From Zobellia laminariae (GTDB taxonomy: Bacteria; Bacteroidota; Bacteroidia; Flavobacteriales; Flavobacteriaceae), in contig NZ_RCNS01000004.1 of assembly GCF_009725995.1 (NCBI RefSeq), positions 434,001 through 498,000 on the forward strand: 64,000 nucleotides of DNA, given 5' to 3'. Below, one piece after another: positions 29,433 to 38,625 of this stretch. Below the pieces are notes generated by a model, which was not told the origin of the DNA, searched no databases, and saw only the letters and a program-made list of their open reading frames with translations. The position numbers were made by a program, and so were the translations under genes. Every line of letters begins with the position of its first letter. The stretch's first letter is position 1.

Positions 29433-31666
29433 GGTATTTAAAATTTCTTTTATTGTTATTGGTGTCTTCTGTAAGCGCGCAGAATTATCAATATAGTTTA
29501 GACACTCCAAAAGTGCTAGAGCCTCAACAGATAGAGGAAGAAAGTAGTTTGGTGCGTATTATACCACAGGATTTTGATTGGGAAAATATACCATTGGACT
29601 ATAGTGATTCCGTTTGGGAAATACGCTATGACTTTGATTTCGCTGGCCAAACAATTATTTTACCAGCGAATGTCACAGTTCGCTTTAACGGAGGTGTTTT
29701 AGAAAATGGAACGCTACGGGGCGACGCAGCTTTAATTGAATCAAATTCGGAAAACCAACTTTTTGAAGAGTTAACCTTAGAAGGGTCTTTCAAGAGCGAA
29801 TATTTAAAACCGCAATGGTTTGGTGCTGCAATGAATGATGCAACAGATGATCGCGAAGACTTTGTTGAAACCTTGGATCAAGCTGAAAATATTGGAGCTA
29901 AGGTTTTGGTGGATAGAAATATGTTTCTTGATCTTGAGGAAACCGGTAAGAAATCTATTTTTCTGGCAGACAACACATGGTTAGAAGGAGCTAACGACGC
30001 CCATATTAGGATTAATAATCTGCTGTCTCCGGCATTTTATATGGCTTTGACTAAAAACATTACAATCACGAATGTTACCTTTTTATACGATCAGCAGTAT
30101 GATGCTGCTTTTGGCTGGTCGTATGATAGCAATACGTTGAACATAAAGCAATTAAGAGGTTATTTGACTGATTCGCATAATATTATTTTTAATGGTGTAA
30201 ATCCAATTTGGCGTGGCCCAATTCTCTTTCGCTCAACCTTTGTTATTGATGGTGGTGAGAACATTGAATTTAAAAATGTAGAATTCATTGCAAAGGGTCA
30301 AACAGCGGATAAATTTATCCAGATGGCTATTAAGCTCAAGGAAGAATATATTCCAAATCAAAAAGTTGAAAATGAAACAGAGCCAACAAAAATTCCCAAA
30401 AACATTAGCTTAGAAAATATCACGTTAGATGGTGTTATTATGGGTGTGCAAGGTATAGTGGATACCTTCGTTTCAAAAGGTATGAAATCTCATAGATATT
30501 CAGATGCACAAAATGCTGATGGAAATTATATAGGCATGTACAATGGAAAGGATTATGATTTTCCTCCTCCTCATTTAATCTATCTTAACCATGATGACGC
30601 TAAAAAATTAAAATCTAAAAATATTATAATAACCAAAACCTATGATTACGGAGAATATGTAGGTACTGAAAAGGTAAGAGGATTAACTGGAGTAAATATT
30701 GGTTATTGTAATTCATTAAAACTGGTAGAGGATATTGATAATGTAAAAGTAGATGATTATAAATCCTATAGAAGAGATGGTTTTGCGGACATAGGAGATT
30801 TAAGTAATAGTAGTTTTAATAACATCTATGCGGAATACGATTCTCAAATTTTTGATATAAGTATGCGGTTTGTATCATTACGATTTGTTGGAGTTTTGAA
30901 GAATGTCTCTTTCAACAACATTACTCTTAAGGATAACGCTCCTAAGTGCAAAATATATCCAATAGATATTTCCTACGGAGATTATGTAAGCATAGACAAC
31001 CTACAGCTTTACGTAAAAGAATCAGGTATTAATAGTAATGGACCTTTTTCCATTTTCGGGTCTAATAATTCAATAAAAAATTCTGGGTTACACATAGAGA
31101 AACATACAGCATCCAAAGATTATCTTGGTTTAATTTTTTTGGATGAAAATACAAGTAACAATGGCACTAATAATTTTTATGATGTAGATGTAACAGGGTG
31201 GAGAAATTTTAGTGAAGGTGCATTAAATCAAAACATGAATTTAACCTTCCTAAGCGACAGTAACCTGAACTCAAATTTTGCTAAAATAACTGATATTGAC
31301 CATGATTTTATTATCCAAGAAGAAAGTGGAACAAAAAAAATCAATTGGTCCAGAACGGAACTTGTAGAATTAGGCAATGGTGATGTTCATCAGATGCAAA
31401 TGCAGATACCTCATGGTTTTTCAATTTCGCATATTGAAGCAGAAACCTTAGAAAGTCTTACAAATGGCATTACTGTGTCAGTTGGCTCAAGCATGGGTAA
31501 AAAAGATAATATTTTATCTAAGGTGTCTAGTTCTGTAGGAGCAATATTAAAGGATGGAATAGAGGACTCTTCATCATTAGAACAACGCATTTACCTTTTT
31601 GGAGATAGTGATTTTAACAATAAAGGAAAAATTAAAATAAGTATTGAATTGGTAAGGATATTCTAA
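29429..31666 (+). CDS. secreted right-handed beta-helix protein
   Basis: 745 residues; the start ATG overlaps the previous stop (ATGA). A signal peptide (MRYLKFLLLLLVSSVSAQ) is clear. The sequence NVTVRFNGGVLENGTLRGDA near residue 80 and later repeated phrases (NITITNVTF, NIEFKNVEFIA, NISLENITLDG, NVSFNNITLKD) are typical of parallel beta-helix coils, the fold of pectate lyases and phage tailspikes. No catalytic residues can be assigned and there is no sorting tail. It could bind or cleave a polysaccharide at the surface. Its place in this operon suggests it works with the repeat protein. Confidence 0.78.
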   Translation: MRYLKFLLLLLVSSVSAQNYQYSLDTPKVLEPQQIEEESSLVRIIPQDFDWENIPLDYSDSVWEIRYDFDFAGQTIILPANVTVRFNGGVLENGTLRGDAALIESNSENQLFEELTLEGSFKSEYLKPQWFGAAMNDATDDREDFVETLDQAENIGAKVLVDRNMFLDLEETGKKSIFLADNTWLEGANDAHIRINNLLSPAFYMALTKNITITNVTFLYDQQYDAAFGWSYDSNTLNIKQLRGYLTDSHNIIFNGVNPIWRGPILFRSTFVIDGGENIEFKNVEFIAKGQTADKFIQMAIKLKEEYIPNQKVENETEPTKIPKNISLENITLDGVIMGVQGIVDTFVSKGMKSHRYSDAQNADGNYIGMYNGKDYDFPPPHLIYLNHDDAKKLKSKNIIITKTYDYGEYVGTEKVRGLTGVNIGYCNSLKLVEDIDNVKVDDYKSYRRDGFADIGDLSNSSFNNIYAEYDSQIFDISMRFVSLRFVGVLKNVSFNNITLKDNAPKCKIYPIDISYGDYVSIDNLQLYVKESGINSNGPFSIFGSNNSIKNSGLHIEKHTASKDYLGLIFLDENTSNNGTNNFYDVDVTGWRNFSEGALNQNMNLTFLSDSNLNSNFAKITDIDHDFIIQEESGTKKINWSRTELVELGNGDVHQMQMQIPHGFSISHIEAETLESLTNGITVSVGSSMGKKDNILSKVSSSVGAILKDGIEDSSSLEQRIYLFGDSDFNNKGKIKISIELVRIF

Positions 31667-32202
31667 GTTTAATCTTCTTCGAAATAGGCAAGTAGAATTA
31701 GTGTCTATTTAGTTAGAGGAGTGATATATGCTAACTCTACTTCAAAGACCAATTCTATAGAAAAAGTTTAATTAGGGAATTTATTAATTTTAAATAGAAC
31801 ACAGGTTAGATTTAAGTATTTATTTTTGGAAAAATTCATGAATGATAGATGTGTTATGAATCTAATCTTTGAACCGGTTAAAATTAGACTGATAGAATAG
31901 TTAATAAAATCAACTTCAACTGTTAATGCTGCTTATTGAGAAAGATTTAATATATGCTGTATTAGTATACATGCAATCTACAACTGATATAAGGTTAGAA
32001 TTTTTAGAAAATTTCATTATTTTAATGTTCTTTTATCTTTTCTAAATTTTGTTGTTTGATCTCAGTTTAAAAAGTCACTCAAGAAGAACATATTTTTTCT
32101 ACTCCAGTGTTTTTTAAGGTATAAAGAGGTTATTACAAATAGGTTTTAGAAAAAAATCCTGATTAGTATAACTAGAGGTTTTATCTAATTCTACGAATAA
32201 AA
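31667..32202. other. AT-rich intergenic region
   Basis: 536 bases between the beta-helix gene and the cytochrome fusion gene. No open frame, RNA or strong terminator was found. A TATTTTTG at 31821-31828 fits the TAnnTTTG box but is far from the next start and such matches are common in AT-rich DNA, so I do not call it a promoter. Confidence 0.45.
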
Positions 32203-33945
32203 GTGAGTAGTAAATTAAAAAAGATTTTAGTAGTCTTCCTTGCCGGAGCATTTATACTTTTTCTATTTTATCCAAGTAGAGTAAAAAGATATATTAAAAG
32301 ACAAGTACGGGCATATACTACTGCACCTAACGGTGTCATGAATGGTATTGCGTTTCGGAAAATTAAATTAAGTAAAAAGGTTCAGGGGCAGTATACAAGT
32401 TTGGTAATAGGCCCAGATAACAAATTGTATGCAGGAGCTATAGATGGTAAAATAAAACGATTTCTGATACGGCCAAATGGTGATTTATCATTAGAGCATA
32501 TATTTAAGCCATTTGGAGATAAATCAAAACTTACAATTGGATTAGCCTTTGACCCCGCCTCACAGGCTGACAGTCTAATTGTATGGACAACATATTCCGA
32601 AACTAAGAGTAGCTGGACAGATTTTGACGATACAAAAGAACAGGTAGATAAATCAGAATGGGCCGGTAGTATGGCTCGTTTGTATTTAGATAATTCAACT
32701 AGTCAGATTTTAAGGAATGAACAGATACTTAAAGGCTTACCCTGTTTTGGCCCAAATCATGAAAATTTTCCTAATTCTATTGTTTTCGGGCCAGATAGAA
32801 AGCTTTATTTTTCACAAGGGGCGAACACAGGCATGGGCTGGTGTGATTGTGAGGAAAATCAAGAACCTTCTCGGGAAGCATTACTTTCCGGAGCTATTTT
32901 ATGTCTTGATCCAGGCAAGTTGCCTTCTAATTTACCAATTGATGTAACAACGTATGATGGGGGAGGAAGCTATAACCCATATGATATTGATGTGCCTCTT
33001 AGTATATATGCAACAGGTATTAGAAATGCTTATGATATGGTTTGGCATAGTAACGGACAACTTTATGCAACCGTTAATAGTTCTGGTGGTAACGAAAATA
33101 CGCCTACGTCAAACCCTCAATCTCCTTATTATATTAAACCTAATCCTAATATTAATTATTCAGGGCCTAATGACATCCCAGCAGTATTTGGAGCTCAACC
33201 GGATCAAGATGATTTTATGGTACGGGTAGAGAAAGGAGGGTATTATGGGCACCCCAATCCATTAAGGGCTGAGTATGTTTTAAATAATGGAGATGTGGAT
33301 TTAGATAATTTTGAATATGACGGGGTTGAACCTGATGCTAATTTTAGAGGATTTACTTATGATTTTGGCCCCCATATGGCTCCTACTGGTATGGTTGAGT
33401 ATGACAGTGAAACATTTAACGGAAAATTAAAGGGGTGTCTTATTGTAGTGTTAATGGGGCATGAAGATTTGGTAATACTAAGACCAGGCGGAGAAAAAAA
33501 AGAAATTATTCAAGATTACGATGGAACAAAAATGGGTTTGACTTTGGATTCTAGTCCTTTGGATGTGGTAGAAGATAAAAATACAGGTAATATTTATGTG
33601 TCGGAATTTGGTAAGCGTACAATCACCTTATTTCATCCTATTGAAAATGGAGTGCGCAAGGCTGTGCTTGTTTATGATGAAAATACGTCCAATAGAATAA
33701 AAGATCCCCTAGAAAAAGGGAAAATGATTTACCAACACAACTGCCAAATGTGTCACGGTGTTAAAGGAGAAGGGGCAATGGCTCCGAGTTTGGTAGATAA
33801 GGAATGGATATATGGTATAGATTCAATATTTTCGGTAATTCAAAACGGATCAGATAGGGGTAGCATGCCTGCATGGAAAGATAAATTCTCCAAGAAAGAA
33901 ATAGAAAGCGTCGAAAGTTATATTTTGTCTTTAGTAAAAAAGTAA
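32203..33945 (+). CDS. glucose/sorbosone dehydrogenase-like beta-propeller fused to cytochrome c
   Basis: 580 residues, starting at GTG (32203). A single N-terminal span (about 7-22) anchors it with the rest in the periplasm. Residues of about 40-490 resemble PQQ-type soluble sugar dehydrogenases (SLVIGPDNKLYAGAIDGKIK, PNSIVFGPDRKLYFSQGANT, IYATGIRNAYDMVWHSNGQL, FGPHMAPTGM). The last 80 residues form a class I cytochrome c with CQMCH at 514-518 and a likely Met ligand at 555 (GSMPAW). It probably oxidises a sugar or polyol and passes electrons to the respiratory chain. It converges with the second EPS cluster, 16 bases apart. Confidence 0.85.
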   Translation: MSSKLKKILVVFLAGAFILFLFYPSRVKRYIKRQVRAYTTAPNGVMNGIAFRKIKLSKKVQGQYTSLVIGPDNKLYAGAIDGKIKRFLIRPNGDLSLEHIFKPFGDKSKLTIGLAFDPASQADSLIVWTTYSETKSSWTDFDDTKEQVDKSEWAGSMARLYLDNSTSQILRNEQILKGLPCFGPNHENFPNSIVFGPDRKLYFSQGANTGMGWCDCEENQEPSREALLSGAILCLDPGKLPSNLPIDVTTYDGGGSYNPYDIDVPLSIYATGIRNAYDMVWHSNGQLYATVNSSGGNENTPTSNPQSPYYIKPNPNINYSGPNDIPAVFGAQPDQDDFMVRVEKGGYYGHPNPLRAEYVLNNGDVDLDNFEYDGVEPDANFRGFTYDFGPHMAPTGMVEYDSETFNGKLKGCLIVVLMGHEDLVILRPGGEKKEIIQDYDGTKMGLTLDSSPLDVVEDKNTGNIYVSEFGKRTITLFHPIENGVRKAVLVYDENTSNRIKDPLEKGKMIYQHNCQMCHGVKGEGAMAPSLVDKEWIYGIDSIFSVIQNGSDRGSMPAWKDKFSKKEIESVESYILSLVKK

Positions 33946-33961
33946 ATGTATTATAATGAGT

Positions 33962-35299
33962 CTAGGATAATTTGCTAATTATCAATGGTTTTTTATTGCT
34001 TTTTGTTTGTAATTCATCAACTTTAATTGGGATAATATCAATTTCGTCCCTTGTTTTAATTTTAAGTTCTTTTAATATAGTTTTGACTTCATCTTCCACA
34101 CATTTATCGGAATTAAAAACATAGCGCAGTTCTACTGAATAATCTTTGTTTTGAATCAGTTGTACCTCTCTGATTGTATTCATTAATTTTTCGAAGAGAA
34201 TAGTTAAGTGTTCACTGCGAACAGTTAGTCCTGACGGGGTTTTCAATACCACGGATTGTCTGCCTCTTACATTATCCATTAGAGGCAGTGGAATGCCACA
34301 GGAACAAACGGTATCTAATAATTTACCTCTATCCCCAATTTCATACCTGATGAGTGGAAATATCTCATTATGCAAATCTGTAATTAAGATTTTACCTGTT
34401 GTACCAGCAGGAACGGGGCTGTTATTTTCATCAACAATTTCAACATGTACAGAATCATGCATGATATGTAATCCATTTTGTTGTGGACATTCGGCAGCAA
34501 TAGTGAAAACTTCTGTATTGCCGTATTGATCGCATACAGGCGCACCAAATGCGGCTTCCATAGCTTTTCTTTGGTTTTCAAAAAGTGGCGCAGAGGTTAC
34601 CCAAACCATTTTAGGTGGGTGTATTTTTAAATCATTATCTAACAAAAAGAGCGCGAACTCATAAACAACGTCTACATAACCTTGTAAAAGAGCTGGCCTA
34701 AATGTGTTTATTTGTTTTACAAACCTTTCTACATTTCTCAAGTTCATTTCGGCTCCCGTTAAAAATATGCGACGGGTTGGCCACCATAAAAGATTATTGC
34801 CCAATCTTTTTAAAAAGGGTCTCTTGTAACGATATATAAAAGCCTGATTTTCATATGGTTTTACGTTCCACCAACCTAATATGCGCCATTGGAGTACGGT
34901 GTAGGGAAATCGGGTGTCATGTAAGACAGATATAGGCCTTCCGGTACTACCTGAAGAAGAAACTTTACGGTAGGTTTTTGAAGAAGGATTCCCAGCAATA
35001 AATTTCTCGAAATTCATGGCAAGATCATCTCGTGTCACCGGAGGTAACTTTTGGAAATCATCTTTGTTCTTCATGTCGAGAAGGTCTCGATTGTCTTGAT
35101 ACTTGGTCTTGTAAAATGCTGTATTTTGAAAAGCATGATTTATCATGTGCTTTCGCTTTTCAAAATTGAGCGTTTCAATTTGACCTGACTTCAATTCATT
35201 TTCGGCTCGGATGTGCGACCGATGAATTTTAGGTTTTAAAATTTTTGTCTTTAAATCAAACAAAAACTTTTTCAAGTTTGCATGTTTAGATTGTTTCAA
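33962..35299 (-). CDS. PaaK/CapK-like AMP-binding adenylate-forming enzyme
   Basis: 445 residues. The adenylate-forming core is visible: SSSGSTGRPISVLHDTRFP (the phosphate-binding loop), VCDQYGNTEVFTIAAECPQ and LITDLHNEIFPLIRYEIGDR. This is the phenylacetate-CoA ligase-like branch whose members (CapK) often sit in capsule and EPS clusters, where they may activate an acid used to decorate the polymer. The substrate is unknown. It is the last gene of the minus-strand EPS cluster, 138 bases after the WcaI-like gene. Confidence 0.85.
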   Translation of the reverse strand: MKQSKHANLKKFLFDLKTKILKPKIHRSHIRAENELKSGQIETLNFEKRKHMINHAFQNTAFYKTKYQDNRDLLDMKNKDDFQKLPPVTRDDLAMNFEKFIAGNPSSKTYRKVSSSGSTGRPISVLHDTRFPYTVLQWRILGWWNVKPYENQAFIYRYKRPFLKRLGNNLLWWPTRRIFLTGAEMNLRNVERFVKQINTFRPALLQGYVDVVYEFALFLLDNDLKIHPPKMVWVTSAPLFENQRKAMEAAFGAPVCDQYGNTEVFTIAAECPQQNGLHIMHDSVHVEIVDENNSPVPAGTTGKILITDLHNEIFPLIRYEIGDRGKLLDTVCSCGIPLPLMDNVRGRQSVVLKTPSGLTVRSEHLTILFEKLMNTIREVQLIQNKDYSVELRYVFNSDKCVEDEVKTILKELKIKTRDEIDIIPIKVDELQTKSNKKPLIISKLS

Positions 35300-35437
35300 G
35301 TTCTGGTATTTTTTGGTAGCTAGTCTTTGGTGACTGGTAAAATCAATTCAAAATCAGGATGGTAACTCCCTTATTGATAATTAAATGTATGCTATAATTA
35401 ATCTTATTACAAGCTCTTGTCGACCACATTCGTTAAT

Positions 35438-36709
35438 TTAGGATAAACTACATTGGTAGTTTAAATCCTGTAACAGTTTTTGATCTAAAGACTTCATAAC
35501 GGTGTTGATGTTCAAGAATTCTTTCGCGTAACCATGGGCATTTTTCTTTATAGTACATAAGTTTGCCGTTTGTGTAAGGTGAACAATACCAGCGGTAAGT
35601 GCATCTCTGTTTTCGGCCTCAATTAAATATCCCATGTCATATTTGGATACGATATTGTGTAAATCGGTCCCTTCGTTTGCTGTAACAAGTGCAGCTCCTC
35701 CAACAGCTAAAATAGTTGTGAGTTTTGAAGGCATTACTAAATCACTTGCGTTCTTCTTTTGAATAACCAAATGAATATCTGCCATATTTAAGAATTCATT
35801 AAAATTCTCCTTAGGTTGTAAGGGCATAAAATAAATATTTTGCAGTTGCATCTCTATGGCCTTTTTCTTTAAAATTTCTTTATAGGGCCCTGAACCACAA
35901 ATTATAATTTTTACTTTGGGTTGCCCCAGCAGGGATTGGGCTGCAAACAGGATATTTTCTAGCCCTTGTTTTTCACCTATACCACCAGAATAGAGAACTG
36001 TGGTGTCATCTGGTTTAAAACCGAACTTTACTTTTAAATCGTCATTATTAGGGATAGGATAGAAGAAATCTGTATCAGCCCAATTTGGTAAAAACGCTAC
36101 ATCTCGTTTTGTCTTTTTACTGATACGTTTTATCATCGCATCTGAAATGCTACTAATATTTTGCGAATTATTGAATACGAAATTTTCAACTCGAAATAAA
36201 ATATTTAATAAAGGTTTGGACTTAATCATACCTAATTCAGCAGCTGCTTCAATTTGTAAATCTTGAATGTGGTGAAGGTGATTTGCTTTTTTAATTTTTT
36301 TATAAAAAGCTCCTAAAACACCAGCTAAAAATGTTGGTGCAACGCTAATTACGTGTGTATATTTCTTCTTGCAACAGAATGTCATAATTTGTAGTAGGGC
36401 GGAAGCGAAAAATGAAAAATCTGAAAGGATACGCGTGAGCCCACTAGGTTGTTTAGGTACATACATCGGGCAGCGATATACGGTAAGCCGACCGCCGCTG
36501 GGGTAATTTGTAGTCTCTTTTAGGAACCAGTATCTGTTTTTTACATAGGGTTCTTGAACCTCCCACTGTGGATAATAAGGATAACTGGTTATGACGGAGC
36601 AATCGTGGCCAGATTGCGCTAGCCACTCCATCATTTCGCCACTATATTTACCAATACCGGTTAGTTCTGGGGAGAAGTTATAGCCTATGTACAATATTCG
36701 TTTTTTCAT
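35438..36709 (-). CDS. WcaI-type glycosyltransferase (GT4)
   Basis: 423 residues. The start RILYIGYNFSPELTGIGKYS and DCSVITSYPYYPQW are typical of colanic-acid WcaI enzymes (fucosyltransferase in E. coli), as is the RFRVENFVF-like segment LLNILFRVENFVFNNSQNIS. The C-terminal GT4 half has TTVLYSGGIGEKQGLENILF and NIYFMPLQPKENFNEFLNMA. Here the donor sugar is not known. It lies in the minus-strand cluster with a gap of 165 bases to the WcaF-like gene upstream. Confidence 0.88.
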   Translation of the reverse strand: MKKRILYIGYNFSPELTGIGKYSGEMMEWLAQSGHDCSVITSYPYYPQWEVQEPYVKNRYWFLKETTNYPSGGRLTVYRCPMYVPKQPSGLTRILSDFSFFASALLQIMTFCCKKKYTHVISVAPTFLAGVLGAFYKKIKKANHLHHIQDLQIEAAAELGMIKSKPLLNILFRVENFVFNNSQNISSISDAMIKRISKKTKRDVAFLPNWADTDFFYPIPNNDDLKVKFGFKPDDTTVLYSGGIGEKQGLENILFAAQSLLGQPKVKIIICGSGPYKEILKKKAIEMQLQNIYFMPLQPKENFNEFLNMADIHLVIQKKNASDLVMPSKLTTILAVGGAALVTANEGTDLHNIVSKYDMGYLIEAENRDALTAGIVHLTQTANLCTIKKNAHGYAKEFLNINTVMKSLDQKLLQDLNYQCSLS

Positions 36710-36874
36710 ATGTTCTTTTATGATTTATTAGAAAGGTCTAATATTTCACTATGTTTTATTCTTTGCCATAACCTTAAAAACGTTAATGGCTTACCTCGTT
36801 AAATAGTGCCTAAATAGGATTTAGTCTTATCTGTTAGAGTTTTTTATTGATAACACGTTTAACTGTCATTATTT

Positions 36875-37438
36875 CTATTTCCATCTAACTTTGATTTGAG
36901 ATGTAATCGGTTTTGTAATCACTCTATTTTCTTCTAAATCAGATACAATAACCGACCCTACCGTTACAACCGTATCCTTTCCAACAGTTACATTAGGGCC
37001 AATAAAGCAGCACGCGCCAACCCAGGAACCATCTTTTAGTATTATAGGGCCATTTCGGTAAGGCATTGTAGGGTTCCTATAATCATGATTTCCGCCACAT
37101 AAAAAACTGCGTTGTGAAATACATACATTATTGCCAATTGTTAATTTTTCAAAATTTAATAGAAAAGCTTCTTCCCCAATCCAGGTATGGTCGCCAATTT
37201 CTAACTTCCAAGGAAAATGAATATTTACTCTTGGTTTTATTACTACACCTTTTCCAATTTTGGCTCCAAAAAATCTTAATAATTTCGTTTTTAGACCACT
37301 TGGGTACGGTAGAGCACTTAGAAAGAAAGTTACTTTAACCATATACCAGCACAACTCTTTGAGCCTGCTAGCACCTCGGTCTAGTCCGACCGAAGAGTCA
37401 AAATCTTTCAGGGATACCTTAGAAGTTGATTCAATCAT
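36875..37438 (-). CDS. WcaF-like sugar O-acetyltransferase
   Basis: 187 residues with left-handed beta-helix hexapeptides: FGAKIGKGVVIKPRVNIHFP, LEIGDHTWIGEEAFLLNFEK and VCISQRSFLCGGNHDYRNPT, then GSWVGACCFIGPNVTVGKDT. This order and the NHDYR motif are typical of colanic-acid acetyltransferase WcaF. Its ATG overlaps the stop of the preceding glycosyltransferase gene (ATGA), so translation is coupled. It likely acetylates a sugar of the polymer's repeat unit in the cytoplasm. Confidence 0.88.
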   Translation of the reverse strand: MIESTSKVSLKDFDSSVGLDRGASRLKELCWYMVKVTFFLSALPYPSGLKTKLLRFFGAKIGKGVVIKPRVNIHFPWKLEIGDHTWIGEEAFLLNFEKLTIGNNVCISQRSFLCGGNHDYRNPTMPYRNGPIILKDGSWVGACCFIGPNVTVGKDTVVTVGSVIVSDLEENRVITKPITSQIKVRWK

Positions 37439-38625
37439 ACTACTTGGGCTTTAAGGTTATTGGTCAAATTTCTTGCTGCTTGTGCCACGGTAAAATGTGT
37501 TTGGTAAACTGCGTATGCATTTTTACGCATTTGTGTAAATTCATCGTTGGTAAGCTTTATGACCTGTTCAAGTAGCTCACATGTGCCTTCATAAGTGTCC
37601 TCAGTTACTAGGCCACCATTTCCTTCAGCGATTTCTCTCCAAATATTAACTTTGTTTGAAATAAGAACAGGACAATTACATGCCAAGGCTTCTACAACTG
37701 CTATCCCAAAATTTTCTTGATGGCTTGGTAATACAAACGCTTTTGCGCCAGTAAATGCAGCCCATTTTGCATTACCAGTAACCATGCCCGCATATATGAT
37801 ATTTCGCTTTAAGAAACTGTTACCCTGAACAATTTGATCTAAGCTTTTTCCAAATTCTGAGTCCATTCCAGGCCCGGCGATAACCAGTTTTGGTAATTTG
37901 TCTTTTGTTCCTTCAAATTTGGCGTATGCCTTTATTAAATTTAAAAGACCTTTCTTAGGATGAATTCTACTGAGAAACAGCAGGTAGTCTTCATCAGGCA
38001 ATAGGCCGCATTTTTTTTTGAATGCCGTAATGTCCGTTACCTCTATTGGTGTAGGAGGTAGAATACCGTAACCCACATTAATTTCTTTTTTTGGACGGTA
38101 GCCGATAAAAGTTTCACGGGCCAATACCAATTCTTCTTGGCAAGTAAATAAAATACCGTCTGCCTCATTAAGGGTGTTTTTTTCAACTAGATTCCAAAAA
38201 AGTTGATTTCTAAGGGCTTTTATTTTTCGGTCTGGAGCTTTTTGAAAATAGGGGTCCAACATGCCGTGAGGCATTATGAAAAACTTTGGAGTTTTCTTAT
38301 TTTCTTTTTTTAGCCAATTTATAGCCTTTCTAACGGCATAGCCATAATATTGCCACAGACCATGTACAATGACCACATCGTAAGAGGATAAGTTTTCTTT
38401 AAGCCATGCAATTAATTTAGGAGTATAACCCCATGGCCCTTTTCCTGGGCCTAGTTTAAAAATCTTAAAATCATCTTGATGCTGCCATTTGGTAGCTTCA
38501 CCGTCAATAGAAGCTACGGAATTGTCTGTTTCTAAAGTTTGCATTTCAGGAATTGAATTGCGAATACCTTGACAAGGCCCTCCGTAAGAAGGATCCATAC
38601 TCTCTATAACTCTAAGAATTTTCAT
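37435..38625 (-). CDS. glycosyltransferase family 4 protein
   Basis: 396 residues from the ATG at 38625 (MKILRVIESMDPSYGGP); an ATG three codons upstream is also possible. Either start lies inside the end of the previous gene. GT4 features are YLLFLSRIHPKKGLLNLIKA, NIIYAGMVTGNAKWAAFTGA, KAFVLPSHQENFGIAVVEAL with ACNCPVLISNKV. It likely adds a sugar to the lipid-linked unit. It sits between another GT4 gene and WcaF in a tightly packed run. Confidence 0.9.
   Translation of the reverse strand: MKILRVIESMDPSYGGPCQGIRNSIPEMQTLETDNSVASIDGEATKWQHQDDFKIFKLGPGKGPWGYTPKLIAWLKENLSSYDVVIVHGLWQYYGYAVRKAINWLKKENKKTPKFFIMPHGMLDPYFQKAPDRKIKALRNQLFWNLVEKNTLNEADGILFTCQEELVLARETFIGYRPKKEINVGYGILPPTPIEVTDITAFKKKCGLLPDEDYLLFLSRIHPKKGLLNLIKAYAKFEGTKDKLPKLVIAGPGMDSEFGKSLDQIVQGNSFLKRNIIYAGMVTGNAKWAAFTGAKAFVLPSHQENFGIAVVEALACNCPVLISNKVNIWREIAEGNGGLVTEDTYEGTCELLEQVIKLTNDEFTQMRKNAYAVYQTHFTVAQAARNLTNNLKAQVV

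Noticed and set aside
31821..31828. TATTTTTG as a promoter for the cytochrome fusion gene.
   Set aside because: It is more than 370 bases from the start and such matches are frequent in AT-rich DNA.
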